Shown: piece after piece, positions 11,810-20,825 of the stretch
Numbering within the stretch: position 1 is the stretch's first letter
How the letters are laid out: every line of letters begins with the position of its first letter
Source of the DNA: Enchytraeus crypticus
Taxonomy: Eukaryota > Annelida > Clitellata > Enchytraeida > Enchytraeidae
DNA length: 64,000 nt
Assembly: GCA_905160935.1 (NCBI GenBank)
Contig: CAJHZI010000882.1
Span: 2,402,501-2,466,500 of the forward strand
Direction: 5' to 3'
Made by a program: the position numbers and the translations under genes
Notes under the pieces: model-generated
What the model was told of the DNA's origin: nothing
The model's input: the letters and a program-made list of their open reading frames with translations, nothing else
The model's database searches: none

Positions 11810-12300
11810 TTCATGATGATTTCATCACACTGCAGTTCCTGATGTTTTCCAGCACCGAGTTGTTCATAATAACCTTCAGCACCTTGCTGTTCATGTTGAT
11901 CATCAGCACCGAGCTGTTCATGATGATCTTCAGCACTAATCTGTCCATAATGACCTCCAGCACAATGCTGTTCATGATGATCTTCAGCACCGAGCCGTTT
12001 ATGATGATCTTCAGCACCGAGCAGATTATGATGATCTTCAGCACCGAGCTGTTCATGAAGATCTCCAGCACCGAGCTGTTCATGATGATCTTCTGCATTG
12101 AGCTGTCCATAATGATCTTCAGCACCGTGTTGATGATCTTCAGCACCGAGCTGTTCATGATAATCTTCAGCACATAGCTGTTCATGATGATCTTCAGCAC
12201 CGAGCTGTTCATGGTGATTTTCAGCACCGAGCTGTTCATGATGATTTTCCCCTTGCTGATCATGATCAGCACAGCGATGTTCATGATGTTCTTGACATCG
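11810..12300. repeat. 27-bp (9-codon) minisatellite
   Basis: About 17 units close to CTGTTCATGATGATCTTCAG plus CACCGAG. Because 27 is a multiple of three, frames stay open on both strands. One minus-strand frame reads (QLGAEDHHE)n without a stop and flows towards coding-like sequence on both sides. Unit changes in that frame are mostly conservative (H/Y, E/G, D/N). This may be a former coding repeat, but a second minus frame and a plus frame are also open, so frame alone proves nothing. Confidence 0.9.
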
Positions 12301-12304
12301 ATGT

Positions 12305-12354
12305 TCTTGAACAATATAGTGCCGTCGTGTACGACGGCACTATATTGTTCAAGA
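12305..12354. repeat. Near-perfect palindrome, 24-bp arms
   Basis: Arms 12305-12328 and 12331-12354 are exact reverse complements around a 2-base centre (GT). The outer arm sequence resembles the neighbouring 27-bp repeat (GATCATCTTGAA on the minus strand). This suggests an inverted copy formed inside the array, shifting the reading frame. Confidence 0.9.
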
Positions 12355-12839
12355 TGATCTTTAGCACCATATTGATTAGGATCACTGTCATGGGCTTCCG
12401 TTAATTGTTTTTCTCTCTCTTTTCTCTTGAATGCTAGCAGCTTATCGCTTTTTCTATGCAAAATTTCTACTTCCATTGATCTTCTCGTCAGATACACTTA
12501 CCGCGGACCCTGGAGTTAGATATGTGAGGTTGCTACCCTGACTCTCACCCAGAACTGACTTGATACAGGTAACCGACGCCTGTGAGGCCGTCAAGTTGTC
12601 CTTGAAAGGGTAGATTCTGACTCACGTACCATTGGCTTCATTTCAATTCATAACCCTGACGCACCGAGCACAGCTGGCGTACCAAAAAGAGGTGCCTGCT
12701 CAAAAGTTGGAATCGGAGTGTCTCTCCCCACCTTAACTTCTGAGGAGTCATCGATGAACAGGGATATGCAATCACTACTAGACTGGTTGACTGGGATAGA
12801 ACCGGCAAATCCAGATTTTCTCTTGTCGAACTCGGATTC
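12355..12839 (-). pseudogene. Unidentified disrupted coding-like segment
   Basis: On the minus strand a splice-acceptor-like CTACAG precedes 12839. It is followed by an open stretch of about 63 codons that looks protein-like (SIPVNQSSSDCISLFIDDSS; TPIPTFEQAPLFGTPAVLGA). A stop follows at 12650-12648. In another frame SVTCIKSVLGESQGSNLTYL follows, with a GTAAGT donor-like site at 12501. Towards 12360 a charged stretch (RKSDKLLAFKRKEREKQL) leads into the 9-residue repeat. GC content is above the surroundings. At least two frame changes are needed, so this is a decayed gene or one with unseen small introns. No family recognised. Confidence 0.4.
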
Positions 12840-12850
12840 CTGTAGGATCA

Positions 12851-12854
12851 GTTG

Positions 12855-12888
<34 letters not shown>

Positions 12889-12945
12889 GATAATAATAAC
12901 AATAATAATAATAATGATTATAATAATAATAATAATATCATGTCC
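12851..12945. repeat. (AAT)n/(ATT)n inverted microsatellite
   Basis: An AAT run directly followed by an ATT run and then AAT again, so it can form a hairpin. Confidence 0.9.
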
Positions 12946-13204
12946 CCATGAATCCCGATGGAGTTGACTTCATTAATGGCATAGGAAGGCTAATATATTC
13001 ATTTCTTTATTCGTCAAAAACAGACAGGATCAAGATGCACACATATACACACACAACATAGGATCATAAAACAATCAAAATGAATTGCAAGAAACTTAAC
13101 TAGAATTCCTACTAATTCCAGCACTAGCATTAAACGCTTCGTCAATTAAATACATGCTTCTACCATAAGACACTCTATTGTCTAGAACCATCGAACGATT
13201 TATT

Positions 13205-13360
13205 GCAGAGCCAACAGGCGATAAGCGAGAGACCTCTCTTTTGGCAAAGGCTTTCCTTAACTTTACAAAGATTTAATGCAGTCTGCTTTAGCAATTCTTT
13301 TAAGCAGCTAGATGACCTCGAGTAGCCGGGCGACGATTCAGCACGTTTTTATCAAACCTC
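13205..13360 (+). mobile_element. Dispersed repeat family E copy 1
   Basis: It contains GCGAGAGACCTCTCTTTTGG, AATGCAGTCTGC, AATTCTTTTAAGCAG and CTCGAGTAGCCGGGCG. The left half recurs at 28062-28152 (plus) and the right half, reverse-complemented, at 27495-27605. Class unknown. Confidence 0.55.
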
Positions 13361-13399
13361 GGGTTCTTTACACCCGGGGGGTAAAACATTTAACAAATA

Positions 13400-13450
13400 A
13401 ATAATAATAATTATAATAAAATGAATAGTTTAATAATAATATTAAAAACA

Positions 13451-13481
<31 letters not shown>

Positions 13482-13495
13482 TTTTTAAAAAATAT
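13400..13495. repeat. (AAT)n microsatellite
   Basis: AAT-rich simple repeat with interruptions. Confidence 0.9.
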
Positions 13496-13710
13496 TATTA
13501 TTAATATGTTTTTTACCCCAGGTTTTTTACACAGACTGATTTTTCTATGCAATTTGTCTAATTTAAACAATTGAATAATGCAACTTGAAATTATTTCCGA
13601 AAACCGTGAAATGAATTCTTCCGCTTCTTAACACCAAAATGTCCCTATTGTCCAGCAATCAACAACAGCTGTTACCAAGTTGTGCGAGCAGAGAAGGGTA
13701 GCACAGATAG

Positions 13711-13711
<1 letters not shown>

Positions 13712-13745
<34 letters not shown>
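13712..13745. repeat. (GA)n microsatellite
   Basis: Uninterrupted GA run, then GCGAAAGAGAAAGAG. Confidence 0.9.
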
Positions 13746-13747
<2 letters not shown>

Positions 13748-13909
13748 AAGAGAAAGAGATGGAAGGAGCAGTTAATAATTTAAGGGAACACTAAAGTGGT
13801 TGCTCCTAAGGATGTTTAGCTAATCTATTGATCTTTTACAAATCATTGAATCTGGACCAATGGCATGAACCATTGTCTGCGAAGATAGGATACTTGCCCT
13901 TCATTTCTC

Positions 13910-14056
13910 TATTGACGCGGAGTTTAGCGCGGTCGGATTAGCTGCGCTTTAACACAACGAAATTAAGCCACTTCGGGCTCGGTAAGTATATTGTTTGACA
14001 ACCACATGGAAGACCGAGTGTTGACATCTTTGAACGAAAATATCCTTTAGGTCACC
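13910..14056 (+). mobile_element. 5S rRNA-derived SINE (SINE3-like), copy 2
   Basis: The best 5S match in the window. ACGAAATTAAGC matches the 5S internal promoter A box almost exactly, followed by TCGGGCTCGGTAAGTA (C-box region), GACAACCACATGGAAGACCG and AGTGTTGACA. The non-5S head TTAGCTGCGC and tail ATCCTTTAGGT are shared with the 1.5-kb copy. A family A SINE follows about 110 bp downstream. Confidence 0.7.
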
Positions 14057-14167
14057 AGAACACAGGTTCAACGTACAGAGCTCAGGACGTGCTCTATCGA
14101 AATAAGATTTGAATAGTGTCTGTAGGATAAAACCGTACAGTCGGCCGACTTTCAGCAAAATTCCAGG

Positions 14168-14305
14168 AACTGACTGGAGCCAGTGGTGATGTCGATAAGA
14201 TATTCGACCGTGTATCGGTAGGTGCAGGGTTAAAATCCTGGGCTCGCCCGTCACTGACATCGCTTTCGAGTGAGGAAACTAATATTAACATTAGCTTTAC
14301 CCGCT
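14168..14305 (+). mobile_element. SINE family A copy 3, near full length
   Basis: It runs CTGGAGCCAGTGGTGATGTC, GATAAGATATTCGACCG, a B-box-like GGTTAAAATCCTGGGCTCG, the core GTCACTGACATCGCTTTCGA and GTGAGGAAACTAATATTAAC, and ends in ATTAGCTTT. Two minus-strand open frames here are by-products of the SINE. Confidence 0.75.
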
Positions 14306-15155
14306 TTAACAAAGGAAATCCTCGCCATCGTTTCAACTGCCACGATAGGTGAACGATTGCGAATCACTGGAAGTAGTTTCCCGTTGCCTTTCTCAGTTCG
14401 TATTTAGTTGCCTATAAGATATACCTATATACGTACAGGTAACATACATGTATAGATAATTTATAAAGTTTGTAATTTATTATATAATGTGCTATTGCTA
14501 AAGGCTTGGAACTGTAGTAAATCATGCTTATTAGGGTAATATAAAATACATCATCAAACCCGCATTTGAACTTCTTTTCGTAGACTGAACAATTTCGGTT
14601 ATTTCATGGTGATCAGTTAGATGAAAATCACTGGTTGTGTAACCTGGCACGTATTCGATATGTAAGTAGAAAGGGACTCTTACTCAAAAAGATACTGAAG
14701 AATTTTTTCTGCTAAATACTTACCAATTCAATAAAATAATTAGTTATATATTGAAGCCCTCAGAAAGAAGTACATTGTCAGTAACTCTTTCAATATAAAG
14801 GCTAAACCTTATAAAGAAGGACAAAAACATGATCTTGTTTTAGTTTTAGTGTAATATTCCTGCACTGCCAGATTTTTCGGGGATAATTTTGCCACTTATT
14901 AATTGGGTATATAAAAAATTGTGAGACATAATTAAATAATATTTTTAGTTTCAATTTGTATGTAACAAATATGGGCTTACTGTCATACATTCATCTGTTT
15001 GGAGATTTTATATAAAACAGATTTATATTATAAGTTTTCTTAAGATCTAGTTAGTCCAATGCATGATCATACATGTACATGGTCTTGGAAGGGCTTTATT
15101 CACTAAATTTGAGATTATTTAGGTAAATATAGGCTTACACTGTGTACATATACTT
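14306..15155. other. AT-rich sequence, no gene seen
   Basis: No recognisable coding or RNA feature. It borders the TA microsatellite in front of the LINE. Confidence 0.55.
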
Positions 15156-15158
15156 ACA

Positions 15159-15160
15159 GA

Positions 15161-15212
<52 letters not shown>
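15159..15212. repeat. (TA)n(TG)n microsatellite
   Basis: TA run passing into a short TG run, at the 5' boundary of the LINE relic. Confidence 0.95.
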
Positions 15213-15402
15213 TAGAGGCTAGTGACATTCCAGATTGTCTCTGTAAGAAACTTTCGGGTATTGGTAAGGACGGCCTTGAGTATAAGTCCAGTGCATTTGT
15301 GATTTCATGCAAACTTAAATACAAAGATAAGTTATTGATGAAGACATTTGGCCGGAAAACTCAGTAGTCAGGGAATGGTGGTTTAATCCTGTGAAAAACT
15401 AA
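15212..15402 (+). pseudogene. LINE ORF1 C-terminal remnant
   Basis: The translation includes LSGIGKDGLEYKSSAFVISC, then, after one frame change near 15325, DEDIWPENSVVREWWFNP and a stop (TAA at 15400-15402). The W-P motif near the end resembles ORF1 ends of invertebrate CR1/Jockey-like LINEs. The ORF2 start codon follows only two bases after the stop, as expected for translation by reinitiation in this kind of element. Confidence 0.6.
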
Positions 15403-15404
15403 TT

Positions 15405-16298
15405 ATGACGTTAAACATTGCTTCTGTTAAAATGGCGTCTGTTTATACTACTCTTACTCTTAATGGTCTAATTAATAATGATTTAATAGCCAATCCCAAA
15501 ATTGGTTATTACACTCCGGAATCTTCTAATGATGTTATTAACGACCTATATAAAAATTACAATCTATCGTTATTTCATGTTAACATTAGAAGTTTAAATG
15601 CCAATTATATGAAACTCATAGATCTCTTAAATTCATACAAAAATAAATTTGATGTAATATTACTTTCTGAAATATGGTCTACTAATTTACGATTTTTTGA
15701 TGATGTATTTCCTAATTACAAGTTTGTATATTGCCCCCCGACTTTACAAAAAGCTGGGGGTGTGGCGGTATTAATCCATAATTCTATCACCTTTAACATC
15801 ATTGATTCTTCCAATAATAATAATTTCTTTGATAATACAGCAGAATTCTTGGTCGTTGATATATTACTTATGCATGGTAAAATTAGACTCTATTTGATTT
15901 ACAGACATCCGAGTCAATCTGCTACTGTTTTTATTGATAAACTTTTCAAGTTACTCTCCATATGCAAACCTTTAAAAAAGCGTCTTATATGTGGTGATGT
16001 GAATATTGATTTGTTAAAATTTAGTACGTTAAATTTCATTGGTCGCTATGTTAATGTGCTGTCCAATTTGAACTTTATGCCGTTATCATTAATTCCGACG
16101 CATTGTATTAATGACTCGCGTAGCATAATTAACCATGTCTTCGCGAACTTCGGTTTGGATTATACTAAAGGCACCAGTGTAAAGTCAAAGTCCCTTACGG
16201 TTACAAGCGATATTACTGATCACTATGCCAATGTTGTACTGCTGGTATCTAAAACTGAAAGAGTTAACTACTGTGATCGCCCTTACACTAGAATTTAA
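15405..16298 (+). CDS. LINE ORF2, apurinic-endonuclease part
   Basis: An open frame of 297 codons beginning just after the ORF1 stop. Endonuclease motifs are visible: FHVNIRSLNANY near residue 57, LLSEIW near 88, AGGVAVLIHNS near 118, YLIYRHPS near 163, LICGDVNIDLL near 194, and TSDITDHYANVVLL near 268, which carries the catalytic-type S-D/D-H pair. Its role in the family is to nick the target DNA that primes reverse transcription. The stop at 16296-16298 looks premature, because the same frame continues with protein-like sequence to about 16514. The source element is therefore probably inactive. Confidence 0.85.
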   Translation: MTLNIASVKMASVYTTLTLNGLINNDLIANPKIGYYTPESSNDVINDLYKNYNLSLFHVNIRSLNANYMKLIDLLNSYKNKFDVILLSEIWSTNLRFFDDVFPNYKFVYCPPTLQKAGGVAVLIHNSITFNIIDSSNNNNFFDNTAEFLVVDILLMHGKIRLYLIYRHPSQSATVFIDKLFKLLSICKPLKKRLICGDVNIDLLKFSTLNFIGRYVNVLSNLNFMPLSLIPTHCINDSRSIINHVFANFGLDYTKGTSVKSKSLTVTSDITDHYANVVLLVSKTERVNYCDRPYTRI

Positions 16299-16696
16299 TG
16301 CACTCAAAACATAAACAACTTCCATGACCATCTTTCGAAAACTGACTGGACACCAATCTATAATTTGATTAATATTGATGAGGCTATTACTCATCTAACG
16401 CATTTCTTAATTACTGCCTCTGAGCTGAGCTTTCCTTTAATTCGATGTTCTCGTAAAACATATAAGGATAAACCGTGGATCTCTAAAGAATTAAAGTCTA
16501 GTACTTTGTCTTAAGTCTAGAATTAAAATAAAAACAATCTATATTATACATACAAAAATCCAATTTACCTCTTGATAAAACTAATTATCTGATTTACCGA
16601 AAAATACTTGATAAAGCTATCAAAAACTTCCGTCAAAATTATTATAAAAATAAATTAGACATAAGATTTAATTCTATTAAGAAGATTTGGAGAACG

Positions 16697-17359
16697 TTGA
16701 ATAATTTTACCAGTTATCGTGGTATAACTAAGACTCAGACTATTGATCACTTAACTACAAATGGTGGAGTTATTAGAAAGAACAAGGACATTGCCGAAGA
16801 ATTTAATAAATATTTTATACAAAATAGCTTACGGCTAGCAGATGCGATCCCACGAAATGATGTATCATATCAGAGTTTTCTTAACAAGGCTCTACCACAA
16901 TCTATTTTCCTAATTCCAACTTCCAACAATGAAGTCTTAAATTTCATTCATTCCTTGAATAAAAGTTATTCTACTGGCAATGACGGTATATCCAGTAAAA
17001 TTTTAAAATTATCTGCTAACTACATTGTTAACCCACTTATCTTTATCATTAATAAATCGTTAGAATTAGGCTACTTTCCTGAGAATTTCAAATTAGCCAA
17101 GGTCATCCCTGTTTATAAAAAAGGTAAACATGATTTAGTGGAAAACTATAGACCAATTTCCCTCCTTAATAATTTAAGTAAAATATTTGAGAAAATCATG
17201 CATAAACGCATTACTACATTTCTAAATATGTTCGAAATCCTTAATGAAAATCAATTTGGTTTTAGATCCGACCATTCTACCACTGATGCTCTTTTCTCTA
17301 GTGTTAATTATTATCTACTGAACATAATCATAAAAACAAGACACTTGGTATATTTTTAG
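16697..17359 (+). CDS. LINE ORF2, reverse transcriptase fingers/palm part
   Basis: A segment of 220 codons covering the N-terminal reverse transcriptase motifs: STGNDGISSKILK, FKLAKVIPVYKKGK, YRPISLLNNLSKIFEKIMHK and NQFGFRSDHSTTDAL. These blocks are characteristic of CR1/Jockey-type reverse transcriptase. The frame breaks near 17350, and the next motifs (FLDLSKASDTVDH, GVPQGSILGP) are read in another frame at 17350-17560. Disabled. Confidence 0.85.
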   Translation: MNNFTSYRGITKTQTIDHLTTNGGVIRKNKDIAEEFNKYFIQNSLRLADAIPRNDVSYQSFLNKALPQSIFLIPTSNNEVLNFIHSLNKSYSTGNDGISSKILKLSANYIVNPLIFIINKSLELGYFPENFKLAKVIPVYKKGKHDLVENYRPISLLNNLSKIFEKIMHKRITTFLNMFEILNENQFGFRSDHSTTDALFSSVNYYLLNIIIKTRHLVYF

Positions 17360-17573
17360 ATCTCTCAAAAGCTTCTGATACTGTTGATCATAATATTCTG
17401 CTTCACAAATTGCATTTTTATGGGATACGTGGTACTGCCTATGATTGGTTTAGCTCTTATTTATCTCGAAGAAAACAATACACCTTAATTAGTGACAGCA
17501 TATCTAGTGTGTTACCTCTTAGTATCGGAGTTCCTCAAGGTTCAATTTTAGGACCTTACTTTTTATAATCTAT

Positions 17574-18287
17574 ATGAATGATATTCATAATGCCTGTACA
17601 TTTGGGTCCATTAAACTGTATGCTGATGATTCTAATTTGTTTGTTAAACATAAGTCTATTGATGAATTGTTTATCTCTGCGAATCACGTTTGCTCTGAAA
17701 TACGTAAATGGTTTATAAGTAACAAGCTAACTGTAAATTGCTCGAAGTCTTCGTATGTATTATTCTACTCCAATAAAGACGATGAAGCTGCTATTCGATC
17801 TAACAATTTAAGTGTATCCCTTGATAATAATTGCATTAATAGAACATATGTTACCACATTCTTAGGCTTAACATTAGATGACAATTTGACTTTTGGTGAT
17901 CATATTAAATCATTAATCGTTAAAATTAAAAATTTTAATAGTATGTTATACAATCGTAGAGATTTTATTCCTATGAATTGTCGTAGCAATTTATACCTTT
18001 CATTGATGCAATCAAGGGCTCAATATGGAATTGAAGTTTATGCAAATACAACCAAACAGTTGCTTCAACCCTTACATGTTGCCTGTAACCGTATTCTAAG
18101 AACTTTACAGAATAAACTTAAATTTCATAATGTTAAACAACTTTATATGAATTATAATGTATTACCAATTTTTCATTTGTTCCAATTACATACTGGTAAA
18201 CTTGTTTTTAAATGTATTCATTTTTCCGATCTGACTATGTCAGAATCCATGAGATGTATTCAACCGCTATATGCATATAGCGGTTGA
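17574..18287 (+). CDS. LINE ORF2, reverse transcriptase catalytic and C-terminal part
   Basis: A segment of 237 codons. It holds the catalytic KLYADDSNLFV (Y-A-D-D box) near residue 17, FLGLTLDDNLTFGDHI near 96 and the thumb/C-terminal RRDFIPMNCRSNLYLSLMQ near 128. The last residues read into the 34-bp palindrome at 18257-18290, so the natural C terminus is lost or rearranged. The minus-strand LINE near 46.5 kb shows the same blocks (RRDLIPMSCRRNLYFSLIH), supporting one LINE clade. Confidence 0.85.
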   Translation: MNDIHNACTFGSIKLYADDSNLFVKHKSIDELFISANHVCSEIRKWFISNKLTVNCSKSSYVLFYSNKDDEAAIRSNNLSVSLDNNCINRTYVTTFLGLTLDDNLTFGDHIKSLIVKIKNFNSMLYNRRDFIPMNCRSNLYLSLMQSRAQYGIEVYANTTKQLLQPLHVACNRILRTLQNKLKFHNVKQLYMNYNVLPIFHLFQLHTGKLVFKCIHFSDLTMSESMRCIQPLYAYSG

Positions 18288-18290
18288 ATA
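18257..18290. repeat. Perfect 34-bp palindrome
   Basis: The whole stretch from TATTCAACCGCTATATG onwards equals its own reverse complement with no spacer. It sits exactly where LINE coding sequence ends, suggesting a foldback or inverted-duplication breakpoint. Confidence 0.95.
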
Positions 18291-18420
18291 TTTAAAAAGC
18301 CATCTCATAAGTTTTTTGCTTTTAGTAATATGCAATACGCTCGTGAACGAAATGGTGACAGAATGTCTTACTCCACAATTGTTAGAAATAATACATCACA
18401 GAGTTTATAATCAGTGTGGT

Positions 18421-18984
18421 CATTCTTGAAGAGTTAGAAACATAAATTCTCATTTTGAAACCTTAGAGAATGTCATCCACAGAAACTTCAAGTCTATTGA
18501 CATCTAACTGCAACAAAAGCTTGCAGGGCACACGCATAATTAGAATACCGACTGCGGGATTTATTATTTATACTTGTAGATGCAGAGTGCAAATTCTTTA
18601 CACAAAAATATAAACCTTCTTTTCGCGTAAAACATATTGACGCATCCAGAAATATTACATGTAGTATTTATAGAAGTTATTGCTGGTGTCAAAGCTCTTC
18701 GACACAGCAATGTCGAAGTATTGATCCATGTCATACTATCTCAGTAAATGACACTTTTGTCAAATGACAAACTCAGATTATGAGAACGATAATTGTAAAT
18801 GATAAAAATATAAAATAATCCTTAAACTAATGACCGAAAAAGATAACAAAGTATCATCTATAGCAGTTTTGTGACGACTGCTCATTAAGCAGAGAGCTAG
18901 TCCTAGTTCAATCCTCGTGCTCAATAAAATGTCCTTTAAATTCAAGTGCTCCACAAATTATGCTCTAAAGCATGCAATACAAAC
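18421..18984. other. No gene seen
   Basis: AT-rich. A GTTCAATCC word at about 18908 resembles a B box, but no tRNA fold or second copy was found. Confidence 0.5.
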
Positions 18985-19915
18985 CTGACAAAGTACTAGC
19001 CTGACACAGTACCAGATTGACACAGTTAAAGTCTTACACAGTACTAGCCTGACACAGTATTAGCCTGACAAAGTACTAGCCTGACATATTGCTAGCCTGA
19101 CACACACATTGCTAGCACTACACAGTTCTAGCCTGACACAATACTAGCCTGACAAACTACTAGCCTGGCATAGTACTAACCTGACACAGTACTAGCCTGA
19201 CACAGTACTAGCCTGACATATTGCTAGCCTGACACACACATTGCTAGCACTACACAGTTCTAGCCTGACACAATACTAGCCTGACAAACTACTAGCCTGG
19301 CATAGTACTAACCTGACACAGTACTAGCCTGACACAGTACTAGCCTAACACAGTACTAGCTTAACACAGTACTAGCCTGACACAGTACTAGCTTGACACA
19401 GTACTAGCCTGACACAGTACTAACCTGACACAGTACTAACCTGACACAGTACTAACCTTACATAGTACTAACCTGATATAGTACTAACCTGATACAGTAC
19501 TAACCTTACACACTACTAACCTGACACAGTACACAGTACTAACCTGACACAGTACCAGCCTGACACAGTATTAACCTGACACAGTACTAGCCTGACACAG
19601 TACTTGTCTGATACTGTACTAGCCTGATATAGTACTAACCTGACACAGTACTAGACTGACACAGTACTAACCTGACACAGTACTAACCTGACACGGTACT
19701 AACCTGACACAGTACTAGCCTGACACAGTATTAACCTGACACAGTACTTGCCTGATACTGTACTAGCCTGATACAGTACTAGCCTGACACAGTACTAGCC
19801 TGACACAGTACTAATCTGACACAGTACTAGCCTGACACAGTACTTGCCTGATACTGTACTAACCTGACAAGTACTAACCTGACACAGTACACAGTTCTAG
19901 CCTGACAATGTAAAT
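18985..19915. repeat. 16-bp satellite with higher-order structure
   Basis: More than 50 copies of AGCCTGACACAGTACT, with GCC/ACC variants. A block of about 129 bp carrying distinctive variants (CATATTGCTAG, CACACACATTGCTAGCAC, CAGTTCTAG) occurs twice in a row at about 19077-19206 and 19207-19335. This shows later duplication of a multi-unit block. Confidence 0.95.
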
Positions 19916-20619
19916 GACAGTCATTGAACCACCCACTTCAATGCACTCCAATATCTGGTCTGATCTGAGCGCTAACTTAATGAACTGCTTCAAGTAATTT
20001 ATTGTAATTTCCCTTGCGTACAAGAAGAAATAGAGTCCATCTCAAAACTGCATGTGTTCCAATAAAACCACTGACGTTAATAGGGAATAAATGAATGCAA
20101 ATAATAAAGATAAACTTTACAAGTCACTCAGTAATGTCGTTCGGTACAAAATCTGCTAGACAAAGTTGTATATTGCAAAGCTTTTATTTCGTCGTCCTAT
20201 TGAGATTTTTAGCTGGCGGTTCATCTAAAGTGTTTCCATATGATAATAATTATCGTATGTTTAGTTTCATCAGTTATATTACTAAAGGGGGGCAAATTAC
20301 GTTGTATGCTATTTATGGAGTAGTTGATCAATTGAATTTCAGGGTCATGCGAACGATTTGTCTTTGGCCTACAGTGAGCAAGATAGAAGTTATGCCAAGT
20401 TTCTCTAGTCCAATTCTCTAACCCACTAACTTATTTCTAATCACAATATTTACCATACCTCTTTTCCACTGGACATGTATTAGAAAGAATATAGAATAAA
20501 GCAAAATCGCGTTATTAGTTATATTGTGCTAGCTCAGACGTTTAACATTGGGCAAGCAGATGTTCCATACTGACCATGCGTACAAAAGGAACTTTAAATA
20601 CAACTCAGTATATGTCATC
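19916..20619. other. No gene seen
   Basis: Contains a 108-codon open frame at 20095-20421 with no recognised domain and AT-biased codons. Regarded as chance. Confidence 0.5.
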
Positions 20620-20825
20620 ATCATCATCTTCTTCTTCTTCTCTTAAATCCTAGTTTCTACTAGTATCGGGATTAGAAAACTCTTTAGTATTGTCTGGAGC
20701 TAAGGAACTTACCGACCGAATGCTCTTACTGACTTTCGTTTTAATCATAGTGCTTTGACGCCTCTTACGACAAGTGAAGTCCACGATTGATCTATTCTTC
20801 AGCAACCCGGATACAATATGTTTAA
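20620..20825 (-). mobile_element. Dispersed repeat family Z, diverged copy
   Basis: Reverse orientation. The (ATC)/(TTC) tail is at 20612-20645, then sequence parallel to the 22.5-kb copy: TCTTAAATCC, AGTGCTTTGACGCC, TTACGACAAGTGAAGTCCAC and TTCTTCAGCAACCCG. Confidence 0.5.

Larger units (their letters stand above)
15212..18420 (+). mobile_element. CR1/Jockey-like non-LTR retrotransposon (LINE), decayed
   Basis: APE-type LINE, 5' truncated at a TA/TG microsatellite. In order it has the end of ORF1, then ORF2 with apurinic endonuclease and reverse transcriptase. At least four breaks split ORF2: an in-frame stop at 16296-16298 with coding-like sequence continuing behind it, a break near 16515, and further breaks near 17350 and 17565. 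The C-terminal end is cut by a perfect palindrome at 18257-18290. Coding-like sequence may persist to about 18410, but no tail or target-site duplication could be fixed. A second, diverged member lies at 45640-48110 on the other strand. Confidence 0.85.

Noticed and set aside
11734-12177. Plus-strand 147-codon frame rich in Met/Phe/Ser/Thr
   Set aside because: Artefact of the 27-bp repeat, whose length is a multiple of three.
13910-14056. Functional 5S rRNA gene
   Set aside because: The 5' half does not match 5S and many conserved positions are changed.
20095-20421. Small hydrophobic protein of 108 codons
   Set aside because: AT-biased codons, no domain, no splice or promoter support.
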